This document shows positions 16,306 through 24,782 of a DNA stretch of 64,000 bases, one piece after another; position 1 is the first letter of the stretch, and every line of letters starts with the position of its first letter. Position numbers and translations under genes: made by a program. The DNA is from Pilosibacter fragilis (GTDB taxonomy: Bacteria; Bacillota; Clostridia; Lachnospirales; Lachnospiraceae), in the NCBI RefSeq assembly GCF_032490495.1, contig NZ_JAVYJB010000003.1, forward strand, positions 186,001 through 250,000. Reading direction: 5' to 3'. A model generated the notes under the pieces. It searched no databases. It saw nothing but the letters and a program-made list of their open reading frames with translations, and was not told the origin of the DNA.

Positions 16306-18262
16306 TTTCTTCTCCTATCATCTTCAGAAAATCCGCTTCGGAAAGGATCGGAATGCCAAGTTCTCTTGCCTTCTTATTCTTTGACGAATTGGATGTCACA
16401 TCATTGTTGATCAGATAACTGGTCTTTGCTGATACGGAACCGGCAGCCTTTCCGCCCAGAGCTTCTATTTTTTCCTGAAGCTCCTTCCTGTTCGCGAAAC
16501 GCTCCACGGAACCGGTGATCACAAAGGTCTTCCCGGCTAATGTCTGCTCCTCGTTCCTGACTTCCTTTTCGAACGTAAGGTCTGCCAGCAAATGATCCAG
16601 TGTCTCGTTGTTCCTGTCATTCTTAAAGTACGTCACCCACGCATCCGCAAGCACGCCGCCGATTCCATCAATAGAGCACAGCTCTTCCGCGCCAGCCTTC
16701 CGCATGGCATCCAGATTGAAATCGAAATGCCGGCAGATCACCTTCGCGTTGGCGAGACCGATCCCCGCGATTCCGAGACCAAAGATCAGCCTCGGAAGTG
16801 TGGTGTGGGACGCGGTCTTTGCAGCCGCTATGAGATTCTCATAAGACTTTTCACCGAAACCTTCCATCGTCACGATAGCGTCACGATGGCGGTCCAGATG
16901 GAAAATATCATCAAATTCATGGATGAATCCCGCTGCGATAAACTTCTCCAGCGTCATCTCGGAGAGACCGTCGATATTCAACGCGTCCCTGCTCACAAAC
17001 AGATCAAAGCTCTTGATCTTTTTCGCCTGACAATCCGGATTCGTACAGTAGAGGGACTTCACATCGTTCAGATTGCGGATCTCCGTCTTTCCGCCGCATA
17101 CCGGACAGGTCGCCGGGATATCACGGACACCGCTTCTTGTCAGGTTATCCGCGATCTGCGGAATGATCATGTTCGCCTTGTAGACCGTGATCCTGTCTCC
17201 TGCACCGAGCTCCAGCCCTTCCATGATGCTGATGTTGTGGACACTGGCGCGGCTTACTGTAGTTCCTTCCAGCTCCACAGGCTCAAACACGGCAACCGGA
17301 TTGATCAGTCCTGTCCGCGACGCGCTCCATTCAATGTAGGAAAGCGTCGTCTCCTGAATCTCATCCGCCCATTTAAAAGCGATGGAATCTCTCGGAAATT
17401 TTGCAGTCCGCCCCAAGGACTGTCCGTAGGCGATATCATCATATAACAGCACAAGACCGTCCGACGGGATATCGTAATGCTCGATCTTCTCCGCAAATCC
17501 GCGGACTGCACTGGAAAGTGTCTCCGCCGTCACCTCTACAAACTCGACCGTCTCAAATCCCAGACTGGAAAGCCACAAAAACTGCTCTTTTCTTGAATTT
17601 TTAAAGTCAACTCCATCTGCCCTCACCAATGCAAACGCCATAAACCGGACGTTTCTGGATGCCGTGATCTCACTGTTCAGCTGGCGCACGGAGCCGCTGC
17701 AGAGGTTTCTCGGATTCTTATACTTCGCATCCACATCAGCGATGGAATCATTTAATTTTTCGAAATCCGAATAGCTGATCACCGCCTCACCGCGCAGGAT
17801 CAGCTGTCCTTTGTAGGGAATCGTTGTCGGAATATTGATAAAGGTCCTGGCATTTGGGGTGATGACCTCACCGATCTCGCCGTTTCCGCGGGTGACCGCT
17901 TTCGCAAGAACTCCATCCTCGTATGTCAGCACCACGGTAAGTCCATCCATCTTCCAGGATAAAAGCCCCGTCTGGTTTCCAAGCCATTCCCTCAGTTCAT
18001 CCACACTCTTTGTCTTATTCAATGACAGCATCGGCCGTTCATGGCGCTCCTTCGGGAGTTCGCTTAAGATCTCATATCCTACTTTCTGGGTCGGACTTCC
18101 TGCGAACACAGTCCCTGTCTCCTGTTCCAGCTTCAGGAGTTCATCATAAAGCCTGTCATATTCAAAGTTGCTCATGATCTCGCGGCTCTCCTGGTAATAG
18201 GCCTTTGCGGCCTCGGAAAGAAGCGGGATCAGCTCCTTCATCCTCTTGATCTTGTCGTCCAT
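16295..18262 (-). CDS. ligA: NAD-dependent DNA ligase LigA
   Basis: The 655-residue enzyme seals nicks in replication and repair using NAD. Domain Ia with the NMN-binding tyrosines (AYYQESREIMSNFEYDRLYDEL) is at residues 15-45. The adenylated lysine is in SWKMDGLT near residue 105, an unusual variant of the KXDG context. The OB fold follows, then a four-cysteine zinc finger (CPVCGG...CTNPDC), helix-hairpin-helix repeats near residues 470-540, and a C-terminal BRCT domain (GKTFVITGSVERFANRKEL). AAGGAG lies 8 bases before the ATG. It overlaps rluF and metA. A second, more canonical LigA elsewhere in the genome is possible. Confidence 0.92.
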   Translation of the reverse strand: MDDKIKRMKELIPLLSEAAKAYYQESREIMSNFEYDRLYDELLKLEQETGTVFAGSPTQKVGYEILSELPKERHERPMLSLNKTKSVDELREWLGNQTGLLSWKMDGLTVVLTYEDGVLAKAVTRGNGEIGEVITPNARTFINIPTTIPYKGQLILRGEAVISYSDFEKLNDSIADVDAKYKNPRNLCSGSVRQLNSEITASRNVRFMAFALVRADGVDFKNSRKEQFLWLSSLGFETVEFVEVTAETLSSAVRGFAEKIEHYDIPSDGLVLLYDDIAYGQSLGRTAKFPRDSIAFKWADEIQETTLSYIEWSASRTGLINPVAVFEPVELEGTTVSRASVHNISIMEGLELGAGDRITVYKANMIIPQIADNLTRSGVRDIPATCPVCGGKTEIRNLNDVKSLYCTNPDCQAKKIKSFDLFVSRDALNIDGLSEMTLEKFIAAGFIHEFDDIFHLDRHRDAIVTMEGFGEKSYENLIAAAKTASHTTLPRLIFGLGIAGIGLANAKVICRHFDFNLDAMRKAGAEELCSIDGIGGVLADAWVTYFKNDRNNETLDHLLADLTFEKEVRNEEQTLAGKTFVITGSVERFANRKELQEKIEALGGKAAGSVSAKTSYLINNDVTSNSSKNKKARELGIPILSEADFLKMIGEENAD

Positions 18263-19251
18263 ATTTTATGCTCCTTGCGCTCCGGCGCACCCGGTTTCCA
18301 GCTTTCCGGAGATGCGGGGGCTTTCTTTTCCGGCTTTATTTCCCCGTCCTTACGGACATTTTTCCATACTTTTCCGGTTCCGTTTTTCTTCTCGAATGGT
18401 TTTCTGTCATTGCCCTTTTCAAACGGCTTTCTGTCGTTCTTCTTTCCCTGATATCCGGAGTTCGCCGGTTTTCTTTCTCTTCTCGCTGGATCCGTAAGCT
18501 TTCCGGCCTTCGCAGCTTCTCGCGCCGGAAGGTTTGTGGAACCCTCCACCATCCGCATCAGATCACCCAGCTCTTTTTCCGTCAGTTCCCGGTACTCTCC
18601 CCGCTTTAATGTACCCAGCTGAAGATTCATGATACGCACACGCTTTAAATTCATCACATGGTAATCAAGCGAGCGGCACATCCGGCGGATCTGGCGGTTC
18701 AAGCCCTGAGTCAGGACGATATGAAAGGTATGGCTTCCGGTCTTCCAGGCACGGCACGGCTTCGTGGTCACATCCAGATCCTCGATCCGGACGCCTTCAC
18801 ACATTTGATTTAAGAATTCTTCTGTCACCGGGTGATTGACAGCTACCGCATATTCTTTCTCGTGGGCATTTCCGCCGCGGAGGATCTTGTTGACGATGTC
18901 TCCCTGATTTGTCATAAGGAGAAGTCCCTCGGAGTCCTTATCGAGACGTCCCACCGGGTAGATCCTCTGTGGGTAATTTAAAAATTCCACAATATTTTCT
19001 GCATGATCCTTGTCGGAAGTCGTGCAGACGATTCCCCTCGGCTTATTCACGATCAGAAATACCGGTTTTTCCTTCTCGCCCACCGGCTTTCCGTCACAGA
19101 CCACCTTCTGTCCCGGCCGTATCTGCATTCCCATCACGGCAATTTCGCCGTCCACAAGAACTTTCCCTTCCTCCACAAGTCTGTCTGCCTCTCTTCTTGA
19201 GCAGACTCCGGCATCACTCAGATATTTATTTAAACGAATCGTTCCTTCCAA
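18238..19251 (-). CDS. rluF: 23S rRNA pseudouridine synthase RluF-type, with basic C-terminal tail
   Basis: The S4-like RNA-binding domain (IRLNKYLSDAGVCSRREADRLV) is at residues 5-60 and the catalytic Asp is in GRLDKDSEGLLLMTNQGD near residue 103. LTQGLNRQIRRMC is the RluF-group signature; the E. coli enzyme modifies U2604 of 23S rRNA. After residue 240 a disordered Lys/Arg/Pro-rich tail of nearly 100 residues (PFEKGNDRKPFEKKNG) replaces the usual end, possibly adding RNA affinity. It is first of the rluF-ligA-metA transcription unit. Confidence 0.9.
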   Translation of the reverse strand: MEGTIRLNKYLSDAGVCSRREADRLVEEGKVLVDGEIAVMGMQIRPGQKVVCDGKPVGEKEKPVFLIVNKPRGIVCTTSDKDHAENIVEFLNYPQRIYPVGRLDKDSEGLLLMTNQGDIVNKILRGGNAHEKEYAVAVNHPVTEEFLNQMCEGVRIEDLDVTTKPCRAWKTGSHTFHIVLTQGLNRQIRRMCRSLDYHVMNLKRVRIMNLQLGTLKRGEYRELTEKELGDLMRMVEGSTNLPAREAAKAGKLTDPARRERKPANSGYQGKKNDRKPFEKGNDRKPFEKKNGTGKVWKNVRKDGEIKPEKKAPASPESWKPGAPERKEHKIWTTRSRG

Positions 19252-19304
19252 TCTATTTCTCCCTTTTATTCATAATTTATGATCCAAAATTTATCCTTTC
19301 GCCC

Positions 19305-19333
19305 ATTATATCGTTTCTGAGGGGCGAATGCAA
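19305..19333 (-). promoter_or_regulatory. promoter of rluF-ligA-metA
   Basis: On the minus strand TTGCAT and TATAAT are separated by 17 bases, 54 bases before the rluF start. Confidence 0.7.
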
Positions 19334-19334
19334 G

Positions 19335-19380
19335 AAAAAAACGCCTGTCAGTCCGGGACATTTCCCAGATCTGGCAGACG
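19335..19380 (-). terminator. probable terminator downstream of tRNA-Arg
   Basis: Imperfect stem CGTCTGCCAG against CTGACAGGCG, followed on the minus strand by seven T. It lies about 40 bases downstream of the tRNA and just upstream of the rluF promoter. Confidence 0.55.
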
Positions 19381-19422
19381 CTTTCCTGTCTCACTGCCCC
19401 GGTATCCCGGGACATCAGAAAA

Positions 19423-19494
19423 TGCATCTGATAGGAATCGAACCTACGCACGCGGCTCCGGAGGCCACTGCTCTATCCACTGAGCTACAGATGC
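19423..19494 (-). tRNA. tRNA-Arg (anticodon CCG)
   Basis: The 72-base cloverleaf has acceptor stem GCATCTG/CAGATGC with discriminator A, D-arm GCTC/GAGC, anticodon stem GTGGC/GCCGC with loop CTCCGGA (anticodon CCG, reading CGG), a 4-base variable region and T-loop TTCGATT. The 3' CCA is not encoded. A strong promoter lies 10 bases upstream. Confidence 0.95.
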
Positions 19495-19503
19495 ATCTCT
19501 AAT

Positions 19504-19532
19504 AGTATACAATAATTTTCTGATTCATGCAA
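19504..19532 (-). promoter_or_regulatory. promoter of tRNA-Arg
   Basis: TTGCAT and TATACT on the minus strand with a 17-base spacer; the -10 box ends 10 bases before the mature tRNA 5' end. Confidence 0.75.
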
Positions 19533-19589
19533 GGGGATGAGAATTATTTTTTTGTATATTTTTTCACTCAATTTTTCTAAACGAAGGAT

Positions 19590-19686
19590 GAATGCGTCCT
19601 GGCACCTTCAAGAGTCCCGCGCGGTCGCTTGCGATGATCTGCATCTTCGCATGAATGCGCGGCAGTTCCAGGGGCACTGTTTTTCC
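19590..19686 (+). repeat. dispersed intergenic repeat, family 1, copy A
   Basis: This segment of about 97 bases aligns with 58880-58976. The shared core is CGCGCGGTCGCTTGCGA, then CATCTTCGC, with GAATG...GGCAC at the left end. The copy here continues into a hairpin GCGCGGCAG/CTGCCGCGC (19657-19704) that may also terminate the C39-like gene. Confidence 0.65.
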
Positions 19687-19715
19687 ATTTCCAGACTGCC
19701 GCGCTTTTCATGTTT

Positions 19716-20297
19716 TTAATGCTTTCTTGAAAACAGATAGTAGGACGGAGTACGATTTGCGCAGTCCTCCGCAAGAACTTTCAGGCTGCAGTAAACAAAG
19801 CCATCTACGGCTCTCGCTTTTCCATCCCTGCCCGGCTCCTCATATTTTCCTTCTTTATAGGACGGATCCAGAATGCACGCCTCATTGTCATCAGCCGATA
19901 CAACGAGGATGTAATGTCCTCCATGAGTGAACACCCCGGTATATCCTTCCCGGTCACCGCCGGAATTTGCGATGGCAAGTCCGCCTTTCGCCAGATGCGC
20001 CTTCAGTTCATTCAGATCACTCGTTTCCCCATAATTCAGGTTAAACCTTTCCGCAACGACGGGACCCAGGATCTTCAGGCTCGTTCCGATCTCACGGTTT
20101 GCGCCAACCTCATTGGATAATTTCAGGCAGTCTGTAAGTTCATAGGTCGACAAAGTCAGCGCATCCACCATCATGCACAGGCAGCTCGGACCGCAGCCTG
20201 CCGCAGCCACATTCCGCTTTTCCTCCGGCACTCCGCCGTGGTCTAAATTATGTTCATAGGGGATATCTCTGTGTTCTAACTGATTGATATATTTCAT
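19716..20297 (-). CDS. C39-like papain-fold cysteine peptidase domain protein
   Basis: The 193-residue protein shows a papain-like catalytic layout: Cys in AAAGCGPSCLCMMV near residue 36, His in FTHGGHYILVVSAD near residue 132, and Asp in ACILDPSYKEG near residue 147. This corresponds to the peptidase_C39_2 group. No signal peptide or ABC transporter is attached, so it is not a bacteriocin exporter; cytosolic action on an unknown peptide or amide is likely. AAGGAG precedes the ATG at 20297; nine upstream codons are also open. It is a stand-alone gene between tRNA-Arg and queA. Confidence 0.75.
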   Translation of the reverse strand: MKYINQLEHRDIPYEHNLDHGGVPEEKRNVAAAGCGPSCLCMMVDALTLSTYELTDCLKLSNEVGANREIGTSLKILGPVVAERFNLNYGETSDLNELKAHLAKGGLAIANSGGDREGYTGVFTHGGHYILVVSADDNEACILDPSYKEGKYEEPGRDGKARAVDGFVYCSLKVLAEDCANRTPSYYLFSRKH

Positions 20298-20454
20298 TGC
20301 AACTGCTCCTTCCGATTGCCGCATATACCATGCTTTTGATTTTCCTATCGTACCACTGGAATCTTAAAACGACAAGATGTATTTTTTATTTCCCGGCTGC
20401 TTCCCGCACCTTTTGCGGATCATCACCGATTTTCCCATATTCCGGCGCACCTCA

Positions 20455-20483
20455 TTGATTTTTCTTCCCGATTCTGCTACAAT
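20455..20483 (+). promoter_or_regulatory. promoter of queA
   Basis: TTGATT and TACAAT with a 17-base spacer, 48 bases before the queA ATG. Confidence 0.65.
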
Positions 20484-20530
20484 GGCATGGAACTTTTTGA
20501 TAAGAACGCACAAACAGGAGATATAGAAAA

Positions 20531-21556
20531 ATGAATGTAACAGATTTTAACTTTGAACTGCCTCCGGAACTGATCGCGCAGGATCCGCTTGAGGACCGCG
20601 CTGCTTCCAGGCTGCTTGTATTAGATAAAAAGACCGGCGAGATGGAACACCGCCATTTCCGCGATATTTTAAAGTACCTGAAAAAGGGTGACTGCCTCGT
20701 TATCAACGACACAAAAGTTATCCCGGCACGTCTCATGGGACATAAGATTGGAACTGACGCAGGAATCGAAGTTCTCCTTTTAAAGAGAAAATCCGACAAT
20801 GTCTGGGAGACCCTTGTAAAACCGGGCAAGAAGATGAAAGTTGGCGCAGAAGTTTCCTTCGGTGACGGACTTTTAAAGGGAAAAGTTATCGATGTGGTCG
20901 ATGAGGGAAACCGCCTGATCCAGTTTGAATATGACGGAATCTTCGAGGAGATCCTCGACAAGCTCGGCCAGATGCCGCTCCCGCCATACATTACACACCA
21001 GTTAAAGGATAAAAACCGTTATCAGACTGTATATGCCAAGAACGAGGGTTCTGCGGCCGCTCCGACAGCAGGACTGCATTTCACAAAAGAACTTTTGCAG
21101 GAGATCGAGGAGATGGGTGTTAAGATCGCTCATGTAACTCTCCATGTCGGTCTCGGAACCTTCCGCCCGGTAAAGGTTGACACTATCGAAGAGCACCACA
21201 TGCACTCTGAATTCTATATCGTAGAAGAGTCCGAGGCGAAGAAGATCAACGATACAAAGGCAAATGGCGGACGTGTGATCTGCGTTGGAACCACGAGCTG
21301 CCGTACCCTGGAATCTGCAACCGGCGATGACGGGATCCTGAAAGCCGGAAGCGGCTGGACTGAGATCTTTATCTATCCGGGATACAAGTTTAAGATCCTG
21401 GATTGCCTGATCACAAACTTCCACCTTCCGGAATCCACGCTTGTCATGCTCGTGTCCTCACTCGCAGGACGGGAACACATCCTGAATGCATATCAGGAGG
21501 CGATCAAGGAGCGGTACCGGTTCTTTAGTTTTGGAGATGCAATGTTTATTCACTAA
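20531..21556 (+). CDS. queA: S-adenosylmethionine:tRNA ribosyltransferase-isomerase
   Basis: The 341-residue enzyme transfers the ribosyl group of SAM to preQ1 in tRNA to form epoxyqueuosine. The family start MNVTDFNFELPPELIAQDPLE is complete, with DRAASRLLVLD, NDTKVIPARL, APTAGLHFT and the C-terminal SFGDAMFI all intact. AGGAG precedes the ATG. It is monocistronic, with its own promoter and terminator. No other queuosine gene is nearby. Confidence 0.96.
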   Translation: MNVTDFNFELPPELIAQDPLEDRAASRLLVLDKKTGEMEHRHFRDILKYLKKGDCLVINDTKVIPARLMGHKIGTDAGIEVLLLKRKSDNVWETLVKPGKKMKVGAEVSFGDGLLKGKVIDVVDEGNRLIQFEYDGIFEEILDKLGQMPLPPYITHQLKDKNRYQTVYAKNEGSAAAPTAGLHFTKELLQEIEEMGVKIAHVTLHVGLGTFRPVKVDTIEEHHMHSEFYIVEESEAKKINDTKANGGRVICVGTTSCRTLESATGDDGILKAGSGWTEIFIYPGYKFKILDCLITNFHLPESTLVMLVSSLAGREHILNAYQEAIKERYRFFSFGDAMFIH

Positions 21557-21639
21557 TGTATATTGAATTTATATTTTACATATGATAAAATGCCAATCGG
21601 CTAAAGAGATGTGACTCCTCTGTTCGAGTGACAAAAAGC

Positions 21640-21672
21640 AAACCCCCAGTGTGGCTGCACCGGGGGTTTTTT
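21640..21672 (+). terminator. terminator of queA
   Basis: AACCCCC and GGGGGTT form a GC-rich stem followed by TTTTTT. Confidence 0.9.
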
Positions 21673-21751
21673 ATCTTTCTGTCACCAGTATAAAAGGCGG
21701 TAACATCTCTCATTAAAGCATATAAGAACGCTTAATCTGTATACTCAAGTA

Positions 21752-22090
21752 TCAATCTAACGGAAATACCACCGTAAGAAGCATCTTAAAATCTTCCTTC
21801 GCGAATACCGCATGCGGCTTTTTCGCCGGCATCACGAGAACATCTCCGGCTTTACAGATATGCTCTACATTGTCCACAGTAAACTGACCGGTGCCCTCGA
21901 TCACATGTACCATGGCATCGCCGATGGAGTCGTGGGTGCTGATTTCCTCGCCTTTGGAGAACGCGAATAATGTCAGGCTGACCGCCTTGTTCTGGGCGAG
22001 AGTCTTGCTGACGATCTGCCCCGGTTCTGCGTGGATCTGGTCTGCAAGATTTAAAACCGTTTCATGATCAATATTTTTAATAAAAGCCAT
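21752..22090 (-). CDS. small cupin-domain protein
   Basis: The 112-residue single-domain cupin has motif 1 near residues 55-75 (STHDSIGDAMVHVIEGTG) and motif 2 near residues 82-100 (GDVLVMPAKKPHAV). The first metal-ligand His pair is partly degenerate, with one His in THDS and another in MVHVIEG, while the motif 2 His is present. The ligand or substrate is unknown. GGAAAGGA lies upstream of the ATG at 22090. It has no partner gene. Confidence 0.8.
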   Translation of the reverse strand: MAFIKNIDHETVLNLADQIHAEPGQIVSKTLAQNKAVSLTLFAFSKGEEISTHDSIGDAMVHVIEGTGQFTVDNVEHICKAGDVLVMPAKKPHAVFAKEDFKMLLTVVFPLD

Positions 22091-22235
22091 TTTTCTTTTC
22101 CTTTCCACCCGGATCTTCCCATGACCCGTCTCGTAATTTTAGTTTACCACGATATTTCCCTTTTGTATGTTGTAAATACAACTGTTTTTTGTCTGCATGT
22201 CAATTTCAAAGGGCGATTCTTGTGAATCATCACGA

Positions 22236-22264
22236 TTGATTTTCGAACAGGATTTCGGTAAAAT
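22236..22264 (+). promoter_or_regulatory. promoter and long leader of the DUF5688 gene
   Basis: TTGATT and TAAAAT with a 17-base spacer. The leader to the ATG at 22444 is about 170 bases long and includes a GCCCGGC/GCCGGGC hairpin (22297-22323). The 353-base gap 22091-22443 holds nothing else I can identify. Confidence 0.55.
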
Positions 22265-22443
22265 ACACCTATCCTTTCATTTTACGTCCCGTGGCTGCCC
22301 GGCATCCTGATTTTTAGCCGGGCCAATCTAAGCAGTATGAATATCCGCTTCCCGCCGGGCCGCTGCAAAAAACATTCTAATTTCTATTCTTCAAATCAAG
22401 AAAACAAATCTATCGATCTAAAAACACATCAGGAGGTATTACA

Positions 22444-23391
22444 ATGAACTACGAAGAATTTTGTGCCGCACTGCAGGAGGAACTTTTTAACAGGCTGGAC
22501 ACCAGCTACTCGATCCACAGGGAACGTGTGCTCAAAAACAACGGCGTTGTGCTTGATTCCCTGGCTCTCTTAAGATCGGAGAAACACTGTTCCCCCGTGA
22601 TCTCCCTGGAGATGCTGTATGAACAATTTGAAAAAGGCCGCACACTGGCAGAACTCTGTGAATATATGATATCGATCACCGACACACAGCTTCCTGTTTC
22701 CGTGACAAGTCTCACTTCCTTAAACAACTTTGAGGAATTCCGAAACCAGATTACCTGGCGGCTTATCTCTCGCGATAAAAATAAGGAGCTGTTAAAAACG
22801 ATTCCCTGGATCCCTTTCCTGGATCTCGCGGTGATCTTCTCCCTGATCATCGAATCTGAAGGTGAGACCCAGATCAGCTCTGTCGTCACGAACACGGTAT
22901 CTGCTTCCTGGAATGTGACAGCGGAAGAACTTTTTGCGCTCGCAAAAGAAAATACACCTCGGATTTTTTCTGCAAGTTTCCGCCGCCTTGAAACGGTGAT
23001 CAAGGAATATTTCCCCGGAGCTACCGACTTTGTACCCGAAGACTGCCCTGTTCCGACGCTCTATGTCCTCACGAACGATGCTGCGCACAACGGCGCCGCC
23101 TGCGTCCTCTATCCTGATAAATTAAAAGACCTCGCGGACGAGTTTGGAAGTGATCTTCTCATCCTTCCATCCAGTATCCACGAGGTTCTGATCATCGCTG
23201 ATTCAGAAAATTTTACGGAACATGACTATCATGTCTTCTGCAATACGATCAAAAATGTCAACCGCGAATCGATTCAGCCGGAAGACTTTCTCTCTGATAA
23301 CATGTATCTGTATCGCAGGGAAACGGATAAGCTGCAGATCTTTACGGAATCTCCTTGTAGTTCTTCCGCAGACTCGGCTACATGTGTTTAA
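22444..23391 (+). CDS. DUF5688 family protein
   Basis: The 315-residue protein matches a family common in Lachnospiraceae and otherwise uncharacterised. Marks are VLKNNGVVLDSLAL near residue 29, SPVISLEMLYEQFEKG near residue 52, LLKTIPWIPFLDLAVIF near residue 117 and VLTNDAAHNGAACVLYP near residue 207. There is no signal peptide or membrane helix. An AGGAGG precedes the ATG. The gene has its own promoter. Family members often occur in several copies per genome, which one could test in the full sequence. Confidence 0.75.
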   Translation: MNYEEFCAALQEELFNRLDTSYSIHRERVLKNNGVVLDSLALLRSEKHCSPVISLEMLYEQFEKGRTLAELCEYMISITDTQLPVSVTSLTSLNNFEEFRNQITWRLISRDKNKELLKTIPWIPFLDLAVIFSLIIESEGETQISSVVTNTVSASWNVTAEELFALAKENTPRIFSASFRRLETVIKEYFPGATDFVPEDCPVPTLYVLTNDAAHNGAACVLYPDKLKDLADEFGSDLLILPSSIHEVLIIADSENFTEHDYHVFCNTIKNVNRESIQPEDFLSDNMYLYRRETDKLQIFTESPCSSSADSATCV

Positions 23392-23439
23392 GTACAGACA
23401 AAAATTGCTGTACACATTCTACCGCCGTCAACCAGCCAT

Positions 23440-23886
23440 TCAATTTCGTCTCGCATGACTTCCTTCATGATAAAGATGCACAAGGTTGACAACAGAATCT
23501 GTGATAAAGATTGCCAGAGCGATCGCGCCTGCCGTGTGAAGCGTCGAGATCAAGTAATGGGTTGAAAGCGTCTGGTCTCCCTGGATCAGGTAATATACTG
23601 TACGGTAGATTCCTGCTCCAGGCACAGACGGAAGGATTCCTGCGATGAGGAATACCGTCACCGGTGCTTTCTTGATCCTGGCAAGAATATGACTCAGAAA
23701 CGCTACCGCGAGGATCGAAAAGAATGCGGCCTGGAGTGTTGAATGAGTCAGATTATTGATTATTAAATATGCCCACCAGGCAAATCCGCCGGAAAAAGCC
23801 GCGTACGGAAGGAACTTTTTCGGAGTCTCCGTCAGAATGGAGAACATCGCGACCGCCCAGAACGCGCTGAATACCTGTATGATCAT
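23440..23886 (-). CDS. threonine/serine exporter small subunit (YjjB/ThrE_2-like)
   Basis: The 148-residue membrane protein has about five helices and the family motif ILPSVPGAGIYRTVYYLI near residue 85. It pairs with the larger YjjP-like subunit encoded just upstream; the two genes overlap by four bases (ATGA). In related bacteria the two proteins together export small organic or amino acids. Which substrate is exported here is unknown. Confidence 0.85.
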   Translation of the reverse strand: MIIQVFSAFWAVAMFSILTETPKKFLPYAAFSGGFAWWAYLIINNLTHSTLQAAFFSILAVAFLSHILARIKKAPVTVFLIAGILPSVPGAGIYRTVYYLIQGDQTLSTHYLISTLHTAGAIALAIFITDSVVNLVHLYHEGSHARRN

Positions 23887-24659
23887 AAGAGTCCTCCTTC
23901 CATGCTGCGGGCTACAAGAAGTCCCGCACCAACTCCAAACGCAACTGCAAGTCCCACAACGATCGCTTCCAGAATTCTGGCGGATCCGGCTGCGTAGTCC
24001 CCGTTTAAGGTATCACGGATCGCCGTTGTAAACGTTACTCCCGGGACAAGCGGCATGACAGCGCTGACGATAATCGTATCTGAATTCAGTACCGGATAAG
24101 AATGGCAGATCGTCATGGCTGAAAACGCAAGCACAAACGCTCCAAACGCGTTAAAGCAGAAATCGTTGAATTTCAAGGTTTTTCCAATCCATACGGCAAC
24201 TGCAAGACAGACACCAACTACCGCTGCCGCCAGAAAGTCTCCCAGGGAGCCGCCGAACATAGGCGCAAAGAACGCCGAAACACCAACATATCCCAGTCCC
24301 TGAGTCAGCCAGTCATACTGGACCGTCTTTGGTGCCTGGATCTCCTGCAGCTGCTTTAACGCCTCCTCCACCGTGATCTTTCCCTCACAGAAATGGCGAG
24401 ATACATCGTTTACCAGGCAGATCCGGTTGATGCTGGTGCATCTGGCCGCAACACGCTTGACGCGGGTCAGTGGTTCCTTATTTGGATCGCTCAGCGTGAC
24501 AAAGATTCCCGTTCCATATACGATCGTTTCCGTCTGTTCGTACTCCGATCGTTTCAGCATATGATTCATGGTGTCTTCCACCCTGTAGATCTCCGCTCCG
24601 CTGACAAGCATGAGCTCCCCCGCCAGCACCACAGCTTCCAGCAGTGTTTTTTCGTTCAT
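23883..24659 (-). CDS. threonine/serine exporter large subunit (YjjP/ThrE-like)
   Basis: The 258-residue protein has the conserved cytoplasmic N-terminal segment (AGELMLVSGAEIYRVEDTM, then GTGIFVTL) followed by five membrane helices and the LVPGVTFTTAIRD motif near residue 207. It forms a transporter with the YjjB-like subunit. AAAAGGGG precedes the ATG. The pair lies downstream of feoB, separated by 123 bases in which I see no clear terminator, so some read-through is possible. Confidence 0.87.
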   Translation of the reverse strand: MNEKTLLEAVVLAGELMLVSGAEIYRVEDTMNHMLKRSEYEQTETIVYGTGIFVTLSDPNKEPLTRVKRVAARCTSINRICLVNDVSRHFCEGKITVEEALKQLQEIQAPKTVQYDWLTQGLGYVGVSAFFAPMFGGSLGDFLAAAVVGVCLAVAVWIGKTLKFNDFCFNAFGAFVLAFSAMTICHSYPVLNSDTIIVSAVMPLVPGVTFTTAIRDTLNGDYAAGSARILEAIVVGLAVAFGVGAGLLVARSMEGGLL

Positions 24660-24782
24660 TTATTACCCCTTTTTTAACCCCTTTTATTTTTATAACCGCT
24701 ATATAACCCATTTGCTGCAAGATCCACTATTGAAAATCTTCTGCCAGGCATGGCAGCAGTTATAGTTTCAAGATTTTTTTGA

